Below are positions 5,386 to 9,317 of a stretch of 9,317 nucleotides of DNA, in pieces. Both the position numbers and the translations under genes were made by a program. Below the pieces are notes generated by a model. It did no database searches. It was not told the origin of the DNA and saw nothing but the letters and a program-made list of their open reading frames with translations. Position 1 is the first letter of the stretch; each line of letters begins with the position of its first letter. Source of the stretch: Acidobacteriota bacterium (GTDB taxonomy: Bacteria > Acidobacteriota > Vicinamibacteria > Vicinamibacterales > JACQTH01); the NCBI GenBank assembly GCA_016210935.1, contig JACQTH010000522.1, positions 1-9,317 of the forward strand, in the 5' to 3' direction.

Positions 5386-6624
5386 ATGCGCGCTCAAACG
5401 ATCTTCGCCGTTCTCGCACTGGTCGCGTGCAGCACCACTCCGACCGATCGTCTCTCGGCTCAGAACGCCGGCGTCGATCCCCGTCCGCCGAACGGCGTGG
5501 GGCAGACTCCGGCGTTTCCCGGGCAGACGGACGCGCCCGAGCGCAAATCGAACGTCGCGTTCGATGTCGTGACGGTGACGGAGGGTCTGCAAAATCCCTG
5601 GGGCATGGCCTTTCTCCCCGGCGGAACGATGCTCGTCACCGAGCGGCCCGGACGTCTGAGAGTTGTCGATGCTGAGGGCAGGCTGTCGGAGCCCGTTGCC
5701 GGACTGCCGGCGGTCGACGCGCGCGGCCAGGGCGGACTGCTCGACGTTGCCGTCGATCCCGGCTTCGCCAGGAACCAGCTGATCTACTGGAGCTATGCCG
5801 AGCCGAGAGAAGGCGGCGCCAACAACACCGCTGTGGCGCGCGGAAAGCTCGTGGACGGAGCCCCGCCGCGTCTCGACGAGGTGCAGGTCATCTACCATCA
5901 GGCGCCGTCGATGGCCTCACGGGCGCACTTCGGGAGCCGCCTGGTGTTCGGCCGCGACGGGACGCTGTTCGTCACGCAAGGCGATCGATCGATTACGGAA
6001 GGGCGCATGCAGGCCCAGCGAATGGATGTCCTGATTGGAAAGGTCGTGCGCATCAATCCCGACGGATCCATTCCAAAGGACAATCCGTTCGTGGGCAAGG
6101 AAGGCGCCCGTCCCGAAATCTGGTCGATCGGCCACCGCAACATTCAAGCGGCCACGCTCCATCCGGCGACCGGTGAGTTATGGGAAGTCGAGCACGGCAC
6201 CCGCGGCGGCGACGAGCTGAACCTGGTGAGGAAGGGCAAGGACTACGGCTGGCCGACCATTGCGTACGGGATCGAGTATCGCGGCGGTCCGATCACCGGC
6301 GGCATCACACAGCACGCGGGAATGGAGCAGCCGGTGTACTACTGGGATCCGGTCATCGGACCGAGCGGGATGGTCTTCTATACCGGGTCGCTGTTTCCCG
6401 CATGGAAGGGCAGCCTCTTCATCGGCGGCCACGAGAGCAACGACCTGGTACGGCTGATGATGGAGGGAGATCGCGTCGTCGGGGAAGAGCGGCTGCTGAC
6501 GGACCTTCAGCCGAAGCGCGAGCGCATTCGCGACGTCCGGCAGGGTCCAGACGAAGCGCTGTATCTGCTGACCGACAGCGCGCAGGGCCGCATGCTGAAA
6601 TTGGTGCCGAAGAAGAGCAGCTAG
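5386..6624 (+). CDS. PQQ-dependent aldose sugar dehydrogenase (soluble GDH / sorbosone dehydrogenase family), lipoprotein
   Basis: This 412-residue protein matches the six-bladed soluble PQQ sugar dehydrogenase family (E. coli YliI/Asd, sorbosone dehydrogenases). The N-terminus MRAQTIFAVLALVAC has a lipobox, LVAC, with Cys15 as the predicted lipidated residue, so it is likely anchored facing the periplasm. Recognisable motifs are NPWGMAFLPGG (70-80), GGLLDVAVDPGF, RAHFGSRLVF with the presumed catalytic His181, GHRNIQ (249-254), EVEHGTRGGDELN (267-279) for calcium/PQQ binding, and KDYGWP (285-290). The reaction expected is oxidation of an aldose (or related aldehyde) to its lactone or acid with PQQ as cofactor. 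Specificity is not visible. The start follows GGGAG (5375-5379) at a 6-base distance. It lies 120 bases after another PQQ enzyme on the same strand, separated by facing repeat arrays, so it may be cotranscribed or separately controlled. Confidence 0.92.
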   Translation: MRAQTIFAVLALVACSTTPTDRLSAQNAGVDPRPPNGVGQTPAFPGQTDAPERKSNVAFDVVTVTEGLQNPWGMAFLPGGTMLVTERPGRLRVVDAEGRLSEPVAGLPAVDARGQGGLLDVAVDPGFARNQLIYWSYAEPREGGANNTAVARGKLVDGAPPRLDEVQVIYHQAPSMASRAHFGSRLVFGRDGTLFVTQGDRSITEGRMQAQRMDVLIGKVVRINPDGSIPKDNPFVGKEGARPEIWSIGHRNIQAATLHPATGELWEVEHGTRGGDELNLVRKGKDYGWPTIAYGIEYRGGPITGGITQHAGMEQPVYYWDPVIGPSGMVFYTGSLFPAWKGSLFIGGHESNDLVRLMMEGDRVVGEERLLTDLQPKRERIRDVRQGPDEALYLLTDSAQGRMLKLVPKKSS

Positions 6625-6688
6625 TGCCGCGCCCGCGGCGATCGCCCGGCCACCGCGGGGGACCATCCATCACGCAGGTTTCCCCCTC

Positions 6689-8086
6689 GTGAATCCTGCG
6701 CTGCGTGTCCGTGCCGGCTTCGCATGCGCGATCGCGGCTGCGACGCTCGGCGTGGTCGCGCCGGCTCCTCCCGGACTCGAGCCCGCGGGGCAGCGCATGG
6801 CGGCGATCTTCCTGATCGCGCTCAGCCTCTGGGCCAGTGAGGCGCTTCCGATCGCGGTCACGTCCCTTCTCGTCCTCATCCTTCAACCCATCTTTCAGGT
6901 GGCGTCGCTGCAGAAGGCGCTGACCGCCTTCATGAGCCCGGTGTTCTTCTTCGTGATCGCCATGTTCTGCATCACCACTGCGATCGTCGGCTCGGGCCTC
7001 GATCGACGCTTCGCGCTTCGGCTGCTCGAGTGGGCCGGCGCCGACAGCCGGCGGGTCGTCTTTGCCCTGATCGCCGGAACCGCGGCGACCTCGACGATCG
7101 TCTCAGACGTACCCGCCTGCGCCATGTTCATGGCCGTCGCCCTGGGCCTGTTCGAGAGGATGGGCGTAAGGCCGGGCGCGTCGAATTTCGGCAAGGCGGT
7201 CATGATCGGCATTCCGGTCGCGTCGCTGATCGGTGGCGTCGCCACACCGGCCGGCAGCTCGATCAACCTGCTGGGCATCTACTTCATCGAGCAGCACGGG
7301 AACGTGCGGGTGCCGTTTCTGACGTGGATGACCATCGGCGTTCCGATGGTGATCGCGCTCGTGCCGCTGGCGTGGTGGGCGATCGTGCGCGCGTTTCCTC
7401 CCGAAATGACGCTCATCAGCCAGGCGGCCGACGTGCCGGCGGAACGACGCGCCCTTGGCCCGATGACGGCTGCCGAATGCAAAGTCGTCGCGCTGCTGGT
7501 GGTGCTGCTCGGGCTCTGGGTTGGCAGCACGTGGATCCCGCAGCTGGACGTCGCGCTCGTGGCGCTGGCCGGCGCGATCGTCCTGTTCCTGCCGGGGATG
7601 AGGCTGCTGACGTGGGAACAGGCGCAGCGTAACATCGGCTGGGAAGCGCTGTTGATGATCGGCGGTGTGACGTCGCTCGGAGTGGCGTCCGTGGACACCG
7701 GACTTGCGCGCTGGCTCGTGGACGCTTCGATGAAGGGCCTGCAGGCGTGGCCGCCGGCCGCCGCTGTGGCGGCCATCACGGCCTTCACCGTCCTGATTCA
7801 CCTCCCGTTGCCGATCGGACCGGTGGTGAACGCCGTGCTGATTCCGCCGATCGTGCTGCTCGCGATTTCAGGCGGGCACCATCCGGCGCTCTATGGGTTA
7901 CCCGTCGCCTTCACGGCGTCCTGCGCGTTTCTGCTCCCGCTGGATGCGGTCCCGCTGATTACGTTCGCGAAGGGCTACTACCGGATGCTCGACATGTTCG
8001 TGCCGGGTCTGGTGATTAGCATCGGATGGGTCGCGCTGATGACCGTGCTGATCGTAGGACTGGGCCCGCTGCTCGGACTGCTGTAA
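6689..8086 (+). CDS. DASS/SLC13-family anion permease, divergent
   Basis: This is a 465-residue inner-membrane protein with about eleven to twelve hydrophobic segments, the usual size for divalent-anion:sodium symporters. Family features are WASEALPIAVTSLLVLIL (48-65), TPAGSSINL (186-194, the first TP-x-NL-type loop) and SCAFLLPLDAVPLITFAKGYY near the C-terminus. The two Ser-Asn-Thr signatures that bind sodium and substrate carboxylate in VcINDY-type transporters are not kept: the first position reads S139-D140-V141-P and the second H371-L372-P. Substrate and coupling may therefore differ from those of ordinary dicarboxylate carriers. The GTG at 6689 is chosen since it is the first in-frame start before the conserved N-terminal region. 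The upstream CAGG (6675-6678) is a poor RBS, so the start is uncertain. The 64-base gap after the sugar dehydrogenase gene suggests possible cotranscription and an anionic product as a candidate substrate (inference). Confidence 0.85.
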   Translation: MNPALRVRAGFACAIAAATLGVVAPAPPGLEPAGQRMAAIFLIALSLWASEALPIAVTSLLVLILQPIFQVASLQKALTAFMSPVFFFVIAMFCITTAIVGSGLDRRFALRLLEWAGADSRRVVFALIAGTAATSTIVSDVPACAMFMAVALGLFERMGVRPGASNFGKAVMIGIPVASLIGGVATPAGSSINLLGIYFIEQHGNVRVPFLTWMTIGVPMVIALVPLAWWAIVRAFPPEMTLISQAADVPAERRALGPMTAAECKVVALLVVLLGLWVGSTWIPQLDVALVALAGAIVLFLPGMRLLTWEQAQRNIGWEALLMIGGVTSLGVASVDTGLARWLVDASMKGLQAWPPAAAVAAITAFTVLIHLPLPIGPVVNAVLIPPIVLLAISGGHHPALYGLPVAFTASCAFLLPLDAVPLITFAKGYYRMLDMFVPGLVISIGWVALMTVLIVGLGPLLGLL

Positions 8087-8106
8087 CGCGCCCCAACCCG
8101 CGGTGG

Positions 8107-8143
8107 TAGTATATTTATGTGACTACGGATAGTATGGAAGTAT
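8107..8143 (+). promoter_or_regulatory. AT-rich promoter/operator region of the toxin-antitoxin pair
   Basis: This is an AT-rich island in GC-rich DNA. The hexamer tagtat occurs at 8107-8112 and 8130-8135, and agtat again at 8139-8143 over the start codon. The inverted arms gtagt (8106-8110) and actac (8122-8126) are also present. A TATATT at 8110-8115 resembles a -10. Such short repeats before a ribbon-helix-helix antitoxin fit an autoregulatory operator, but this is inference. Confidence 0.35.
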
Positions 8144-8453
8144 GAACAAGGAACGCCTGACTGTCACAGTGGACCCCGCTCTCGTCCAGGCCGGTCATGA
8201 GGCCGTGACCGAGGGACGCGTCGATTCACTGAGCGCCTGGGTCAACCTCGCGCTGACCGAGCGCGCCGCGAAGGACCGGCGGCTCCGAGCCCTGGGCGAC
8301 GCGGTGGCGGCGTACGAGACGGAGTTCGGTCCAATCACCGCCGACGAGCTCGCGGCCCAGGAGCGCGTCGATCGAGCGTCGGCGCGCGTCGTGCGCGGCA
8401 CCGGACCCCGCGCGGCGCGAGGACGTCGTGTGCGCCGAGCCGGTGCGGCATGA
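8142..8453 (+). CDS. Antitoxin, ribbon-helix-helix-like (VapB-type role)
   Basis: The 103-residue protein begins MNKERLTVTVDPALVQAGHEAV, a short beta strand followed by helices (SLSAWVNLALTERAAKD), the pattern of a ribbon-helix-helix DNA-binding antitoxin. The middle (AYETEFGPITADELAAQERVDRAS) is acidic and fits a toxin-binding segment. The last 20 residues are rich in Arg. In this kind of module the antitoxin dimer blocks the toxin's active site and represses its own promoter. The toxin gene starts within its stop codon (ATGA overlap at 8450-8453), which implies translational coupling. No good Shine-Dalgarno is present (GGAAG only 1 base from the ATG), so a leaderless or weakly initiated message is possible. 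Family assignment rests on fold pattern and context. Confidence 0.8.
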   Translation: MNKERLTVTVDPALVQAGHEAVTEGRVDSLSAWVNLALTERAAKDRRLRALGDAVAAYETEFGPITADELAAQERVDRASARVVRGTGPRAARGRRVRRAGAA

Positions 8454-8830
8454 CGCTCGTCCTCGACAGTGGCGCGCTGATCGCATTGGAACGGAACGAC
8501 CGCGCCATGTGGCGGCGCATCAAAGCCGCTCGGCTCGCCGGCCACGTTCCCGTTTCTCACGGAGGCGTGGTCGGTCAGGCCTGGCGTGGTCAGGGTCCGC
8601 GACAGGCGCTTCTCGCCAGGGCGCTCGCCGGGATTGAGATTCGTCCGTTGGACGAGACCCTGGGGCGCGCGGCGGGCGAACTGCTCGGCCTTGCCAGGCG
8701 CCGCGACGTGATCGACGCCGCGCTGGTGTTGCTGGCTCGCGACGGGGACCACATCGTGACGTCCGGTCCCGATGACATCGAGCCGCTCGCCCGCGCATCG
8801 GGGCGTCATGTCGAGATCATCCGCGCATGA
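8450..8830 (+). CDS. PIN-domain ribonuclease toxin (VapC-like)
   Basis: This 126-residue PIN-domain protein is expected to be a magnesium-dependent RNase that cleaves specific RNAs when freed from its antitoxin. Visible PIN elements are LVLDSGALIALER (Asp6 and, possibly, Glu14), RRDVIDAALVLLA with Asp86/Asp89, and TSGPDDIEPLA (104-114), the terminal acidic segment. Where the second conserved acidic residue would be expected, the sequence reads VVGQAWRG (Gln43). From memory, a Q-x-W-R-G form is a recurring variant in one PIN subgroup rather than an inactivating change. Gene order, ATGA overlap and lengths match a type II toxin-antitoxin operon. It ends 26 bases before the convergent cytochrome gene. 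Function is inferred from family; RNA target is unknown. Confidence 0.88.
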   Translation: MTLVLDSGALIALERNDRAMWRRIKAARLAGHVPVSHGGVVGQAWRGQGPRQALLARALAGIEIRPLDETLGRAAGELLGLARRRDVIDAALVLLARDGDHIVTSGPDDIEPLARASGRHVEIIRA

Positions 8831-8856
8831 TTACGTGCGCGTGGTGAAGGTCGCTC

Positions 8857-9317
8857 CTATCTGCTAGTTTCCCCAGCTAACGATCCCAGGAACGTCACCA
8901 ACGCCCGCTTCTCTGATTCCGTCAGGCCGAGGGGCCGCAGCTCAGGATCGAGGAATGGGTTCCGTCTCCCGCCGCGGTCGTAGAAATCCACCACGTCGGT
9001 CAGCGTTGCCAGGCTGCCGTCGTGCATGTAGGGCGCCGTGCGGGCGATCTCGCGCAACGTCGGCGTCTTGAAGTCCCCGGAACCCGCGCCGGGATCGGCG
9101 AAGCGGTCCTCTCGCCAGGCCACGCCGGTATTGTGGGGGCGCTCGTCGGTGAGATTCGGGCCGACGTGGCACGCGGTGCAGTTGCCTTTACCGCGAAAAA
9201 TCTGAAGTCCGGCCTGTTGGTCCGCGGAGAGCGCCGTCCGCTCGCCGTTGATAAAACGATCGTACGGTGAGTTGCCCGATAGAATCGAGCGTACGTAGCT
9301 CGCCAGTGCGTGCGACA
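8857..9317 (-). CDS. Di-haem cytochrome c peroxidase / MauG-like protein, C-terminal part
   Basis: The frame is open from the right edge to the TAG at 8859-8857, giving about 153 residues without a start, so the 5' part lies beyond the window. Key features are the haem-binding CTACH (9180-9166), preceded by LSADQQAGLQIFRGKGN and followed by NLTDERPHNTGV, then FKTPTLREIARTAPYMHDGS (likely axial Met in the PYMHDG segment) and TDVVDFYDRGG. The tail PLGLTESEKRALVTFLGSL is typical of the family. This is the second, high-potential haem domain of bacterial di-haem peroxidases, MauG or related proteins, exported to the periplasm. Whether it is a peroxidase or a MauG-type oxidase cannot be decided without the N-terminal haem domain. 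A GTG at 9123 is in frame but would cut off the haem site, so it is not the real start. It converges with the toxin gene. Confidence 0.93.
   Translation of the reverse strand, partial: SHALASYVRSILSGNSPYDRFINGERTALSADQQAGLQIFRGKGNCTACHVGPNLTDERPHNTGVAWREDRFADPGAGSGDFKTPTLREIARTAPYMHDGSLATLTDVVDFYDRGGRRNPFLDPELRPLGLTESEKRALVTFLGSLAGETSR

Noticed and set aside
8857..9123. Small separate gene starting at the GTG at 9123
   Set aside because: The same frame continues upstream through a CTACH haem site to the window edge, so this is the C-terminal part of a larger cytochrome gene.

Overview
The window is GC-rich and looks bacterial. The gene content is a secreted zinc-protease-like protein, two periplasmic PQQ-type beta-propeller oxidoreductases, a DinB-fold protein, a MauG/CcpA-type di-haem protein and many short inverted repeats between genes. 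This resembles soil Acidobacteriota, perhaps the Vicinamibacteria, but that assignment is an inference from gene style. No rRNA or marker gene is present to settle it.

Left part (1-1019): the C-terminal end of a large protein, probably a zinc-dependent metalloprotease of the DUF4953/DUF5117 type, ends at 492. Next comes a compact unit (about 501-860) bounded by inverted copies of a 36-37 bp GC-rich repeat. Inside it, on the minus strand, is a 56-residue zinc-finger-like gene (638-808) with a strong Shine-Dalgarno sequence. A palindrome-rich intergenic stretch follows. Middle-left (1020-2762): a complete aspartokinase (lysC) and, 27 bases further on, a DinB-superfamily gene, probably one transcription unit.

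Centre (2763-6624): a non-coding stretch with nested hairpins, a TATAAT box and two facing arrays of 7-bp repeats leads into an exported PQQ-dependent dehydrogenase (3091-5265). Directly after its stop codon are two facing arrays of 8-bp repeats, which lead into a second PQQ-family enzyme, a lipoprotein of the soluble aldose (sugar/sorbosone) dehydrogenase type (5386-6624). The two leaders share an architecture but not a sequence, and this is the most striking pattern in the window. A divergent DASS/SLC13-type anion permease (6689-8086) follows on the same strand.

Right part (8087-9317): a two-gene toxin-antitoxin module (ribbon-helix-helix-like antitoxin and PIN-domain toxin, overlapping by ATGA), convergent with the C-terminal haem domain of a di-haem cytochrome c peroxidase/MauG-like protein that runs off the right edge.

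A plausible reading is that the two PQQ enzymes oxidise sugars or alcohols in the periplasm and the neighbouring permease handles an organic anion, but only proximity and common strand support this. No complete new defence or biosynthetic system is seen. The features most worth following up are the inverted-repeat-bounded zinc-finger unit and the paired facing short-repeat arrays.
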